Source: Salinimicrobium terrae DSM 17865
GTDB lineage: Bacteria > Bacteroidota > Bacteroidia > Flavobacteriales > Flavobacteriaceae
DNA: 64,000 nt
NCBI RefSeq assembly: GCF_000424665.1
Contig: NZ_AUKI01000023.1
Location: forward strand, 62,001 to 126,000
Reading direction: 5' to 3'
The notes beneath the pieces were generated by a model. That model made no database searches, was not told the origin of the DNA, and saw nothing but the letters and a program-made list of their open reading frames with translations. Positions 43,006-50,900 of the stretch are shown piece by piece. Position numbers and translations under genes: made by a program. Position 1 is the first letter of the stretch. The number at the start of each line of letters is the position of its first letter.

Positions 43006-43863
43006 TTAAAGTACCATTTTTTCTATTGGTGCCACAAGAATTCCCTCGGCCCCATTTTGTTTCAATTCGTCTATCACTTCCCAAAATCGCTCTTCAGAAA
43101 TTACTGTGTGGAGAGAACTCCAGCCTTCTTCAGCTAAGGGCAAAACAGTAGGACTCCGCATTCCCGGAAGCAATTTAACAACAGCATCCAGTTTTGAATT
43201 AGGTACATTCATAAGGATGTATTTTGAGTTACGGGCTCGTAAAACGGCCTTGATCCTGAACTGCAATTTCTCCAGGATCTCATTTCTTTCCGAGGAAATT
43301 TTAGGCGAAACAGCCAGTACAGCCTCACTTTTTAGCATCACTTCCACCTCTTTCAAATTGTTTTTGAAAAGTGTACTTCCGCTGGAAACGATATCACAAA
43401 TAGCATCGGCAAGTCCAATATTCGGAGCAATTTCCACAGAACCATTGATAATATGAAGATCGGCCGTAATTCCCTTTTTTGAGAGGTAATCTTTAACAGT
43501 GTTGGGATAAGAAGTGGCTATCCTGGCCCCCTGTAAGTCTTGCACTCCGTTATACTTCACCGACTTAGGCACAGCGAGGGACACTCTACATTTGGAAAAT
43601 CCAAGTTTTTCGGCCATTTTAATATCGTCACCTTTTTCTATCAACACGTTCTCTCCAATAATGGCTACATCTACAACGCCATCCCTCAGATATTGCGGGA
43701 TATCCCCATTGCGGAGATAAAATACTTCAAGAGGAAAGTTGCTTGAAGCAGCTTTTAGCTGTTCTCTTCCGTTGTCGACGGAGATGCCGGCATCTTTTAA
43801 TAATCTTAAAGAGTCATCGTGTAGTCTACCCGATTTTTGCACTGCTATTCTAATCTTGTTCAT
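43006..43863 (-). CDS. hisG: ATP phosphoribosyltransferase (long form)
   Basis: 285 residues, long-form HisG with a C-terminal ACT-like regulatory domain (about 215-285: PNSKLDAVVKLLPGMRSPTV). The catalytic part has IAVQKSGRLHDDSLRLL and VEIAPNIGLADAICDIVSSGSTL. It is the first step of histidine synthesis and the classical feedback-inhibited enzyme. The operon leader and attenuator lie directly upstream. Confidence 0.94.
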   Translation of the reverse strand: MNKIRIAVQKSGRLHDDSLRLLKDAGISVDNGREQLKAASSNFPLEVFYLRNGDIPQYLRDGVVDVAIIGENVLIEKGDDIKMAEKLGFSKCRVSLAVPKSVKYNGVQDLQGARIATSYPNTVKDYLSKKGITADLHIINGSVEIAPNIGLADAICDIVSSGSTLFKNNLKEVEVMLKSEAVLAVSPKISSERNEILEKLQFRIKAVLRARNSKYILMNVPNSKLDAVVKLLPGMRSPTVLPLAEEGWSSLHTVISEERFWEVIDELKQNGAEGILVAPIEKMVL

Positions 43864-43904
43864 CTGGTTAATTTTATGTTCGGGCAGACCAAAGGGAATA
43901 AAAA

Positions 43905-43935
43905 AACCCGCTTGAGCTGCTCAAACGGGTTTTTG
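43905..43935 (-). terminator. Attenuator terminator of the his operon
   Basis: Stem CCCGTTTGAG/CTCAAGCGGG on the minus strand (one G-U pair), followed by a T run, located between the His leader peptide and hisG. An antiterminator partner was not traced by hand. Confidence 0.8.
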
Positions 43936-43961
43936 AAATATGGTTTATACACATATCAATC

Positions 43962-44015
43962 TCACCTCGCAAGAGCGAATGAATGAGAATGATGATGATG
44001 TAGTTGTGCTTTCAT
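43962..44015 (-). CDS. hisL: His operon leader peptide
   Basis: A 17-residue peptide MKAQLHHHHSHSFALAR with five His residues, four of them consecutive (6-9) plus one at 11. It is encoded 99 bases before hisG, and the terminator follows. His-rich leader plus terminator is the classical attenuation arrangement: when charged tRNA-His is scarce, ribosomes stall on the His codons and read-through is favoured. A -7/-33 promoter is just upstream. It is too short for the usual gene callers. Confidence 0.88.
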   Translation of the reverse strand: MKAQLHHHHSHSFALAR

Positions 44016-44022
44016 TATAAAG

Positions 44023-44054
44023 CAAAATTAAATTTTTATTTTAAACTTCAGCAA
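44023..44054 (-). promoter_or_regulatory. Promoter of the his operon
   Basis: TAATTTTG (minus strand, 44023-44030) is exact TAnnTTTG. A TTG at 44052-44054 is 21 bases upstream of it. The leader peptide ATG is only 7 bases after the -7 box, so the message starts at or just before the leader ORF. Confidence 0.65.
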
Positions 44055-44069
44055 GAAATTTTAAAAAAA

Positions 44070-44885
44070 TTAATTATTTCCCAGGATTAAAGGCATTCCA
44101 TCATCTCCCGAACCGATTACTACTACCTTGGCATTGGGAGATTTTGCCAGTTCAATAGTGGCCTGAATCCCTTTTTCACGAAGAACTAATGGTGTTAAAG
44201 AAGCATCCAAAATTTCGTTTGCACGTGCTTTACCTTCGGCATCAATACGTTGTCTTTCAGCTTCCTGCTCTGCCTTTGTCAAACGAAATTCATATTCCAA
44301 AGATTCCTGTTCCTGGCGAAGTTTACGCTCAATTGCGTCTTTAATAGTTTCTGGTAGAGAAACGTCCCGCACCAGCACTTCATTAATCTGCACATATTGA
44401 TCCTTAAGCAGGACTTTAGTTTCCTCAAAAATTTCCTGTTGTATAGCTTCTCTTTTGCTTGCGTAAAGTTGCTCAGGGTTATATCTTCCAACCACTGCAC
44501 GTGCAGCAGAACGTACCGCAGGTTGTAAAACCCTTTGCACATATGCCTCACCTCTTTCCTTGTGTAGTAAACCCAGATCTTCATAATCTGGCTCAAACCA
44601 TATGGATGCATCAATTTCTATCTCTAGTCCATTTGATGATAAAACCTGCATTTTCTCATCAAGGGATTGCTGACGCACTTCATAAATAAAAACCTTGTTC
44701 CAGGGAGCTACAAAATGGAAACCTTCACTTAAGGGTGGTTCATCAACAACTACACCTCCACCAAAGGTTTGGTAAAGCACACCTGCTTCACCGGAGTTAA
44801 TAGTGACTGTTGACTTAGCAATAAGAATAACTAAAATAATTCCTGCAAAAAGAATTGGCAGGCCAATTTTGGGCAATCTGTCCAT
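44070..44885 (-). CDS. Prohibitin/SPFH family membrane protein
   Basis: 271 residues from the ATG at 44885. One N-terminal membrane helix (about 8-25) is followed by an SPFH/Band 7 domain (GEAGVLYQTFGG through LPETIKDAIE) and a coiled-coil tail rich in Glu/Arg (QEAERQRIDAEGKARANEI). This is the prohibitin architecture, forming rings in the inner membrane that control membrane proteases. The longer ORF would add a hydrophobic 19-residue extension and overlap the VWA gene; the ATG at 44885 is preferred. The VWA gene lies 23 bases upstream and is read first. Confidence 0.86.
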   Translation of the reverse strand: MDRLPKIGLPILFAGIILVILIAKSTVTINSGEAGVLYQTFGGGVVVDEPPLSEGFHFVAPWNKVFIYEVRQQSLDEKMQVLSSNGLEIEIDASIWFEPDYEDLGLLHKERGEAYVQRVLQPAVRSAARAVVGRYNPEQLYASKREAIQQEIFEETKVLLKDQYVQINEVLVRDVSLPETIKDAIERKLRQEQESLEYEFRLTKAEQEAERQRIDAEGKARANEILDASLTPLVLREKGIQATIELAKSPNAKVVVIGSGDDGMPLILGNN

Positions 44886-44908
44886 AAACAATAAATAAAA
44901 AATTATAA

Positions 44909-46939
44909 TTAAATGAGACCGAAATATTTCCGAAGAAACCATTCTCCACTAAGAGCTAAAACAATGATTCCCAGCAAATATTTCCAATCGATCAAAGATA
45001 CGTCCTTTTTTCTGCTTTTTTGGACTGTAACGTAAGAATCGGCCGATAAAAGATCGCTCTTTAAGTTTTCGAAATCCTGCAGAAAATAGACATTCTGTCC
45101 CTTTTCTGCAGCAATATTCTGAAGGCCTTCCAAATTTGCGCGGACAAACTGTTTTTCTACATCAAAATCCAGGATCCTGAAGCTTCCCGATCGTGATAAG
45201 CTTTCTCCATCCACAACTACGTTAAAATTATACTCACCCCCGGGCAAAGAGCTTAAATCTACTTCAAAGGATCTGTCATTAAGCAAAAAGGGGATTTGCA
45301 GCTGTTCACCTGTTTCTGTATTCTTAACCTGCAATTCAAGAGCAGCCCTGGGATCAAATTCATAGCTTTGATCAAAATAATCTGCCCTTATCAGTACTTT
45401 TTCAGTATCGTTGTAAAGGGGTTCATATTCTACCAGTAATCTGTCCTGTCTACTTCCCGAAGCTAAAAAATGAATTAATTTTCCAATAAGATCATCAAAC
45501 TTGTGAAATGAACCAGTTTCTCTAAAAACAGTGCCTCTCCATCGCCATATATCTGCTCCAAATAAAAATCCAATTTTGGAGTCTCCTACGGTAGTTACAC
45601 CAAGTAAAGGCATTGTAGTTTCAACACCCTGCACCTCCCGGTAAAGCAGAACATCCATAGCTTCGGGAGCATCAAGAATTCCAAAATTTCCTTCCAAAGG
45701 TGGAAAATCTGTATATCCTATACTCTCTGTTTGAAAGGCGTTGAAATTCTCATTCCAAACCGGAAAATATTCTTCAGATTGGTTGGTGATTTCCTGCTGA
45801 AAGAGGTCCTGGGCCCTGTTTAGAAAATTCCAATCGGTCTCAGGGCCGGTGATAAGAAAATAATTGCGGTTTTGAGTGTTAAGCTGTTCCATCACCTTTG
45901 TGAACCTTGCATCGGGCTGATAAAGCATCACGAGCTGGTATTCATCCAGATCTGTCACTTCAGATATCGGTTTTAATTCTGCCTCCCGCTGCTGATTACT
46001 TTCTATTGCTTCTTTTAAGGCTCCTAGATCGGGATGTAGAAAGGAATATGCGATGAGAACTTGTGTTCGCTCGTCAATTACTTCCACTGCAAATTCCATA
46101 GAATTGTTCTGGATATTTTTTTCGGCTTCCAAAGCTTTTAACCGCACTTCGTAATTTTGTATCCCTATAGAGTTGGCAGGAAGCTCTACTCGAACAACTT
46201 CGGAATTATCTTCTGCAGAAAAAGAGAGTTGCCGGGAATGAACTACTGAATTTCCCTGACGTACTTCCAGCTGTGTCTCTGCTGAAGTATCTCCCGAATA
46301 GTTTATCAATATCTCCACCGGAAAACGGTTGTTCAAAAAGGCGTATTTGTTGACATTGGTTCGGGAAATACCAAGATCCCGATAACGCGTAGTATCCCCC
46401 ACAACCACCGGAAGTACTGGCTGCTTAAAACGCTGTGCCGGAAAAGTGAATTCCTCTCCCAGTGTCTGGTTCCCGTCTGTTATAAGAACCATCGGAGCCA
46501 TGTGGCCCTCATAAAGAGTGGAAAGTTCGTCAAACACAGCAGGAATATTTGTTTGGGATTCCGAAAAATTCAGTGAGTCGGAAGGTTTAAGCTCCCTTCC
46601 GAAAGAAAAAGTTTCTATTTCAAAGTTTTGCCGTAGTTCGGGATCGGTAGTTAATCGTTGCACTAAACTTTCCACTTCTTCTCCCGCCCCGAATTCGGTA
46701 ATTGAAGAAGAATTATCCACTGCAAGAACCAAACTTGGTTTTTCATTGTAATATTCTGTACTGTTAATCTTCGGATTAATAAGTAACAAAAGAAGAGCAA
46801 AAATTGCTAAAAAACGTAAGGTGGCAAAAATGGCATTTTTGGAGGGTCTCCCTTTTGCCCGATAAAAATACTGAAACCAGGCCAGTGCCAGCGACAGGAG
46901 AAAAGCCCCAATAAGAAGAAATATCGTAGTTGCCGGCAT
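44909..46939 (-). CDS. VWA domain membrane protein (BatA-like)
   Basis: 676 residues. Two N-terminal membrane helices (about 5-25, 37-58) are followed by a VWA domain with MIDAS motif DNSSS (near 77) and ITDGNQ, a long extracytoplasmic middle part, and a C-terminal membrane helix (about 652-672). In Bacteroidota such proteins appear near BatA/BatB aerotolerance clusters or as stand-alone genes. Here it is followed by the prohibitin gene. Ligand unknown. Confidence 0.83.
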   Translation of the reverse strand: MPATTIFLLIGAFLLSLALAWFQYFYRAKGRPSKNAIFATLRFLAIFALLLLLINPKINSTEYYNEKPSLVLAVDNSSSITEFGAGEEVESLVQRLTTDPELRQNFEIETFSFGRELKPSDSLNFSESQTNIPAVFDELSTLYEGHMAPMVLITDGNQTLGEEFTFPAQRFKQPVLPVVVGDTTRYRDLGISRTNVNKYAFLNNRFPVEILINYSGDTSAETQLEVRQGNSVVHSRQLSFSAEDNSEVVRVELPANSIGIQNYEVRLKALEAEKNIQNNSMEFAVEVIDERTQVLIAYSFLHPDLGALKEAIESNQQREAELKPISEVTDLDEYQLVMLYQPDARFTKVMEQLNTQNRNYFLITGPETDWNFLNRAQDLFQQEITNQSEEYFPVWNENFNAFQTESIGYTDFPPLEGNFGILDAPEAMDVLLYREVQGVETTMPLLGVTTVGDSKIGFLFGADIWRWRGTVFRETGSFHKFDDLIGKLIHFLASGSRQDRLLVEYEPLYNDTEKVLIRADYFDQSYEFDPRAALELQVKNTETGEQLQIPFLLNDRSFEVDLSSLPGGEYNFNVVVDGESLSRSGSFRILDFDVEKQFVRANLEGLQNIAAEKGQNVYFLQDFENLKSDLLSADSYVTVQKSRKKDVSLIDWKYLLGIIVLALSGEWFLRKYFGLI

Positions 46940-46961
46940 TCAAATTTATTTTAAGAAAAGA

Positions 46962-47087
46962 AGAGGCTGTTTAAAATCCCAATTTACGTCAACCTGAACT
47001 TGTTTCAGGTTCTGTTCAGTTTTAAAATACAGAACAATAAGATTCTGAAATAAATTCAGAATGACGATTTTATTTTAAACAGCCTCT
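46962..47087. repeat. Inverted-repeat element with three internal hairpins (MITE-like)
   Basis: Terminal 16-base perfect inverted repeats (AGAGGCTGTTTAAAAT with ATTTTAAACAGCCTCT, 46962-46977 and 47072-47087). Inside are AACCTGAA...TTCAGGTT (46991-47011), TTCTGT...ACAGAA and ATTCTGAA...TTCAGAAT (47042-47062), giving a cloverleaf-like fold. It lies between fabG and the VWA gene. The internal GATTCTGAAATAAATTCAGAAT motif resembles a widespread flavobacterial intergenic repeat. Confidence 0.7.
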
Positions 47088-47095
47088 CAATAATT

Positions 47096-47842
47096 TTATG
47101 TAAGCATTCCGCCATCAACATTGATGACCTGACCGGTAATATAAGAGCTTAGATCACTGGCAAGAAAAACACACGCATTTGCAATATCCTCGGGACTACC
47201 ACCACGTTTTAACGGAATTGCCTCTCTCCAACCTTCAACGACTTTTTCATCAAGCTTTCCTGTCATTTCGGTTTCTATAAATCCGGGAGCAATTACGTTA
47301 GTTCGGATGTTTCGGGAACCAAGTTCGAGAGCCATGGATTTTGAAAATCCTATCATTCCGGCCTTGGAAGCCGCATAATTAGCCTGGCCGGCATTTCCTT
47401 TTACTCCTACGACGCTACTCATGTTAATGATACTTCCGTGCCGCTGCTTCAGTAAAGTACGTTGTACTGCCTTAGTCATATTGAAGATGGACTTCAGGTT
47501 CACTTCGATCACCTTGTCGAAATCCTCCTCGCTCATCCGCATAAGCAGGTTATCTTTAGTTATTCCGGCATTGTTCACAAGAATGTCAATGCTTCCGAAG
47601 TCTTCCAACACGTTTTTAATTAGTTCTTCGGCTTGTTTAAAATCGGCTGCATCAGATTTGTACCCTTTTGCCTTGATCCCAAGTTCCTGAAGTTCCTTTT
47701 CAAGCTGATTGGCAGCTTCAGCAGAAGAGCTGTATGTAAAAGCCACGTTGGCTCCATGTTTTGCAAAAACCTCGGCTATTCCTTTCCCAATACCTCTGCT
47801 GGCACCGGTAATAATAGCATTCTTTCCTTCCAATAATTTCAT
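47096..47842 (-). CDS. fabG: 3-oxoacyl-[acyl-carrier-protein] reductase
   Basis: 248 residues. TGASRGIGKGIA near the N-terminus is the NADPH-binding motif; the catalytic S-Y-K appears as SSVVGVKG...NYAASKAG; the C-terminal VDGGMLT is conserved. It reduces 3-oxoacyl-ACP in fatty acid synthesis. It stands alone on the minus strand, with an inverted-repeat element just downstream. Confidence 0.93.
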   Translation of the reverse strand: MKLLEGKNAIITGASRGIGKGIAEVFAKHGANVAFTYSSSAEAANQLEKELQELGIKAKGYKSDAADFKQAEELIKNVLEDFGSIDILVNNAGITKDNLLMRMSEEDFDKVIEVNLKSIFNMTKAVQRTLLKQRHGSIINMSSVVGVKGNAGQANYAASKAGMIGFSKSMALELGSRNIRTNVIAPGFIETEMTGKLDEKVVEGWREAIPLKRGGSPEDIANACVFLASDLSSYITGQVINVDGGMLT

Positions 47843-47881
47843 ATTAAATTTCTGTTTTCCTGGTGTGGGTTAATATTGATT

Positions 47882-47889
47882 CAAATATA
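47882..47889 (-). promoter_or_regulatory. -7 promoter element for fabG
   Basis: Minus strand TATATTTG, exact TAnnTTTG, 39 bases before the fabG ATG. Confidence 0.45.
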
Positions 47890-47909
47890 AGACATGCGGG
47901 CAAGACTAA

Positions 47910-47950
47910 AAAACCTCCGAAATTGCCCTTTTAGACAAGTTCCGGAGGTT
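47910..47950 (-). terminator. Terminator of sucD
   Basis: Stem AACCTCCG/CGGAGGTT with a 23-base loop; on the minus strand it is followed by a T run (GGAGGTTTTTTAG). It sits 26 bases downstream of the sucD stop. Confidence 0.7.
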
Positions 47951-47975
47951 ATTATTATTTTAGAACTGGAATTTA

Positions 47976-48848
47976 TTATCCCATTACTTCTTTTACTTTT
48001 TTACCTATTTCTGCAGGAGAGTCCACCACGTGAATTCCGTTCTCCTTCAAAATTGCCTTTTTTGCCTGGGCTGTATCTTCACTACCACCAACGATTGCTC
48101 CTGCATGTCCCATAGTACGACCTTTTGGTGCAGTTTCTCCGGCGATAAAACCAACAACAGGTTTTTTGTTTCCGTTCTCTTTCACCCATTTTGCAGCATC
48201 TGCTTCCAGTTGTCCACCAATTTCACCAATCATAACGATGCATTCTGTTTCATCATCGTTCATCAACAATTCTACGGCGTCTTTTGTGGTGGTTCCAATA
48301 ATTGGATCCCCTCCAATTCCAATGGCAGTTGTAATTCCCAGTCCCTGCTTCACAACCTGATCGGCTGCTTCGTAGGTAAGGGTTCCTGATTTTGAAACAA
48401 TTCCAACTTTCCCCTTTTTGAAAACGAATCCAGGCATAATTCCAACTTTAGCTTCTCCCGGTGTAATCACTCCCGGACAGTTAGGTCCTATAAGTCGGCA
48501 ATCTTTATCTTTAATATAATCTGCAGCTTTAATCATATCGGCAACGGGAATACCCTCGGTGATGGTAATAATCACTTTGATCCCTGCGTTTGCAGCTTCC
48601 ATAATAGCATCGGCTGCAAATGCCGGTGGCACAAAAATAATTGAAACATCGGCTCCTGTTTCTTTTACAGCATCTTCTACGGTATTAAAAACGGGTTTTT
48701 CAAGGTGCTTTTGTCCTCCTTTTCCGGGAGTAACTCCACCTACCACGTTCGTACCATATTCGATCATTTGGCCGGCGTGAAAGGTACCTTCACTTCCGGT
48801 AAATCCTTGTACAATTATTTTTGAATCTTTATTGACTAAAACGCTCAT
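47976..48848 (-). CDS. sucD: Succinyl-CoA ligase, alpha subunit
   Basis: 290 residues. CoA-binding N-terminal domain ([18 protein letters not shown]). The active-site His is in GHAGAIVGG near 245, the phosphorylated residue of the alpha subunit. KSGTLTYEA is near 155. It works with SucC, which is not in this window. It is a TCA cycle enzyme. Confidence 0.95.
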   Translation of the reverse strand: MSVLVNKDSKIIVQGFTGSEGTFHAGQMIEYGTNVVGGVTPGKGGQKHLEKPVFNTVEDAVKETGADVSIIFVPPAFAADAIMEAANAGIKVIITITEGIPVADMIKAADYIKDKDCRLIGPNCPGVITPGEAKVGIMPGFVFKKGKVGIVSKSGTLTYEAADQVVKQGLGITTAIGIGGDPIIGTTTKDAVELLMNDDETECIVMIGEIGGQLEADAAKWVKENGNKKPVVGFIAGETAPKGRTMGHAGAIVGGSEDTAQAKKAILKENGIHVVDSPAEIGKKVKEVMG

Positions 48849-48870
48849 AGTTGATTATTTGAATTTTGTG

Positions 48871-48878
48871 CAAAATTA
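48871..48878 (-). promoter_or_regulatory. -7 promoter element for sucD
   Basis: Minus strand TAATTTTG, exact TAnnTTTG, 22 bases before the sucD ATG. Confidence 0.45.
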
Positions 48879-48906
48879 GGTTTTTATATAAGAAACCTAA
48901 AGAGTT

Positions 48907-49314
48907 TTAAGAATTAATTGGAAGGAATGAATCCAGATTCTCTGGGCTATCATCAGCCTGCTGACTGATTTGATGTCCTTTGTACATTTTGCCATCCCTG
49001 CATTCCCAGATGGAAATAAAATGGGCCATGGGAAGTTCCTCATCGGGGTTTTCCACAGTACGAACATAATAGGTGAACCTTATGGTCACCATATTACCAT
49101 CACTAAGAAGATGACTAATATCTGCCCGAAGATGTTCAAAAGACTTGGAAAGTTCCTGAGAAAGATCTAATAATTCTGAAAATCCAAGCTTGTGAAAACC
49201 TGCGCTACTGTTCCAAAACAGTTGTACATCGGGGTGGAGATATTCGTTTACAGATTTAGGGTTCTTGTAAAAATCTGAAGAATAGAATTTTGCAACGCAG
49301 TCTTTTGGTTCCAT
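48907..49314 (-). CDS. NTF2-like/SnoaL-like protein
   Basis: 135 residues, cone-shaped NTF2-like fold: helical N-terminus (VAKFYSSDFYKNPKSVNEY), then beta-rich pieces ending HFISIWECRDGKMYKGHQIS. This is the nuclear transport factor 2-like/SnoaL group. It ends next to lpxD2 with one base between the genes and may be co-transcribed with the lpx cluster. Ligand unknown. Confidence 0.75.
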   Translation of the reverse strand: MEPKDCVAKFYSSDFYKNPKSVNEYLHPDVQLFWNSSAGFHKLGFSELLDLSQELSKSFEHLRADISHLLSDGNMVTIRFTYYVRTVENPDEELPMAHFISIWECRDGKMYKGHQISQQADDSPENLDSFLPINS

Positions 49315-49315
49315 A

Positions 49316-50248
49316 TTAACTATTTAATTTTTCCATCAATTTAGGTAATCGGCGCAGAAGTGCCAACTCTTTAAGCCAATCCCGTGATTCCATCGCAGGA
49401 TTTCCCGAATATACGGTATTTTCCTTTGTTGATTTTGTAATCCCGGCCTGGCCCATAATGACGCCTCCTTTTCTTACCACAATACCACTTCGGAATCCTG
49501 CCTGCCCCCAGATTGTGACATCATCCTCAACAACCACAGCACCTGCAATTCCCACCTGCGAAGCAATAAGGCAGTTTTCTCCAATTACCGTATCATGTCC
49601 CACCTGAATTAGATTATCAAGTTTAGATCCCTTACCAATGGTCGTGTCTCCGGTTACGCCTTTGTCAATCGTACAATTCGCTCCTATATCCACATTGTCT
49701 TTTATTACAACCCTTCCGCCGGAAATCAATTTGTCATAACCTTCAGGACGCTTTTTGTAATAGAAAGCATCTCCTCCTAAAACACTTCCAGAGTGAATGG
49801 TGACGTTATCTCCAATGATAGTATTATCGTATATACTTACGTTCCCGTGAATAAGACAATTTCTACCTATCTTCACATTATTTCCTATAAAGGCTGTAGG
49901 CTGTATCACTGTGCCTTCTCCAATTTCTGCGGAAGCTGCAATATTCGCAGTGGCCTTTTCAAAAGGTTTAAAGTACCTGGTAAGTTTATTAAAATCTCTG
50001 AAGGGATCGTCTGAAATAAGTAATGCCTTGCCTTCAGGACAATCAACCTCTTTATTTATAAGAATAACGGTCGCAGCAGAGTTCAGAGCCTTATCGTAAT
50101 ATTTGGGGTGATCTACAAACACAATATCTCCCGGAGTTACCACATGGATCTCGTTCATTCCCAAAACAGGAAAATCGGTTGGACCTATAAATTCCGAAGA
50201 AATTATGGTAGCGATTTGTTCAAGAGTATGTTTCTGTGAGAACTTCAT
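49316..50248 (-). CDS. LpxD-like UDP-3-O-acylglucosamine N-acyltransferase (second copy)
   Basis: 310 residues. Left-handed beta helix with many hexapeptide repeats (IGEGTVIQ, IGRNCLI, IGANCTIDKG) and the LpxD-type uridine-binding N-terminal part. The typical LpxD His is in the HGNVSIYD/VTIHSGS region. It shares the family with the upstream lpxD (53073-54101) but is shorter at its C-terminus. Two LpxD-like genes in one cluster is recurrent in Bacteroidota; the second may act on other acceptors. Downstream of efp across a heptamer array. Confidence 0.8.
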   Translation of the reverse strand: MKFSQKHTLEQIATIISSEFIGPTDFPVLGMNEIHVVTPGDIVFVDHPKYYDKALNSAATVILINKEVDCPEGKALLISDDPFRDFNKLTRYFKPFEKATANIAASAEIGEGTVIQPTAFIGNNVKIGRNCLIHGNVSIYDNTIIGDNVTIHSGSVLGGDAFYYKKRPEGYDKLISGGRVVIKDNVDIGANCTIDKGVTGDTTIGKGSKLDNLIQVGHDTVIGENCLIASQVGIAGAVVVEDDVTIWGQAGFRSGIVVRKGGVIMGQAGITKSTKENTVYSGNPAMESRDWLKELALLRRLPKLMEKLNS

Positions 50249-50253
50249 TCGAT

Positions 50254-50281
50254 AGTAATGAGTAGTTAGTATTGAGTATGG
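50254..50281. repeat. Heptanucleotide array in the lpxD2 - efp spacer, part 1
   Basis: AGTAATG AGTAGTT AGTATTG AGTATGG: four 7-mers beginning AGT, just before the efp-side array. Confidence 0.55.
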
Positions 50282-50296
50282 AGGTTTTTGTCTTTT

Positions 50297-50324
50297 CTGA
50301 TCACTGATTACTGATCACTGATTA
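50297..50324. repeat. Heptanucleotide array in the lpxD2 - efp spacer, part 2
   Basis: CTGATCA CTGATTA CTGATCA CTGATTA, i.e. two perfect 14-base repeats. The efp stop (complement of TTA at 50322) lies in the last unit. Confidence 0.7.
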
Positions 50325-50888
50325 CTCTTTTATCCTTTCCTTATAAGTTCCTTTTTCGGTTTCGATCTTGATCTTATCTCCTTCGTTGATAAAAAGTGGA
50401 ACGTTCACTTCGGCTCCTGTTTCTACAGTTGCAGGTTTAGTCGCATTTGTTGCGGTATTTCCTTTTACACCGGGTTCTGTATGAGTAACCTCAAGAATAA
50501 CACTTGCCGGCATCTCCACAGATAGCGGCATTTGATCTTCAGTATTGATAAGAATGGTAACTACTTCACCTTCCTTCATCAATCCCGGTGCATCTAAAGC
50601 GTTTTCTGTAAGCCTTATCTGAGTGTAATCTTCAGTATTCATAAAGTGATAGAATTCTCCATCATTGTAAAGGAACTGGAATTTATGGGTTTCCACCCTT
50701 ACATCCTCGATCTTGTGACCTGCAGAAAATGTATTGTCTATTACCTTTCCTGTGGTGACACTTTTCAATTTCGTTCTCACAAAAGCAGGGCCTTTCCCCG
50801 GCTTCACGTGAAGAAATTCAATAACCTTAAAAATATCATGGTTGTATCTTATGCACAATCCATTTCTAATATCACTTGTACTTGCCAT
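50322..50888 (-). CDS. efp: Elongation factor P
   Basis: 188 residues, three OB-type domains. Conserved loop with KPGKGPAF (near 31-38), including the lysine (near 33) where EF-P is modified in other bacteria, and domain III MPASVILEVTHTEPGVKGNTA. It relieves ribosome stalling at polyproline. It lies in the lpx cluster, common in Bacteroidota. The lysine here could be modified by EpmA-like enzymes or left unmodified; unknown. Confidence 0.94.
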   Translation of the reverse strand: MASTSDIRNGLCIRYNHDIFKVIEFLHVKPGKGPAFVRTKLKSVTTGKVIDNTFSAGHKIEDVRVETHKFQFLYNDGEFYHFMNTEDYTQIRLTENALDAPGLMKEGEVVTILINTEDQMPLSVEMPASVILEVTHTEPGVKGNTATNATKPATVETGAEVNVPLFINEGDKIKIETEKGTYKERIKE

Positions 50889-50900
50889 TTTTTGACTTGA

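Noticed and set aside
43001-43084. Longer hisD frame reaching into hisG
   Set aside because: The extra N-terminal residues lack family match and overlap hisG; the ATG at 42994 begins the normal HisD sequence.
46941-46948. TAAATTTG (minus strand) in front of the VWA gene
   Set aside because: The box ends only one base from the ATG, so transcription would start inside the coding sequence; treated as chance or as evidence for another start, not a promoter.
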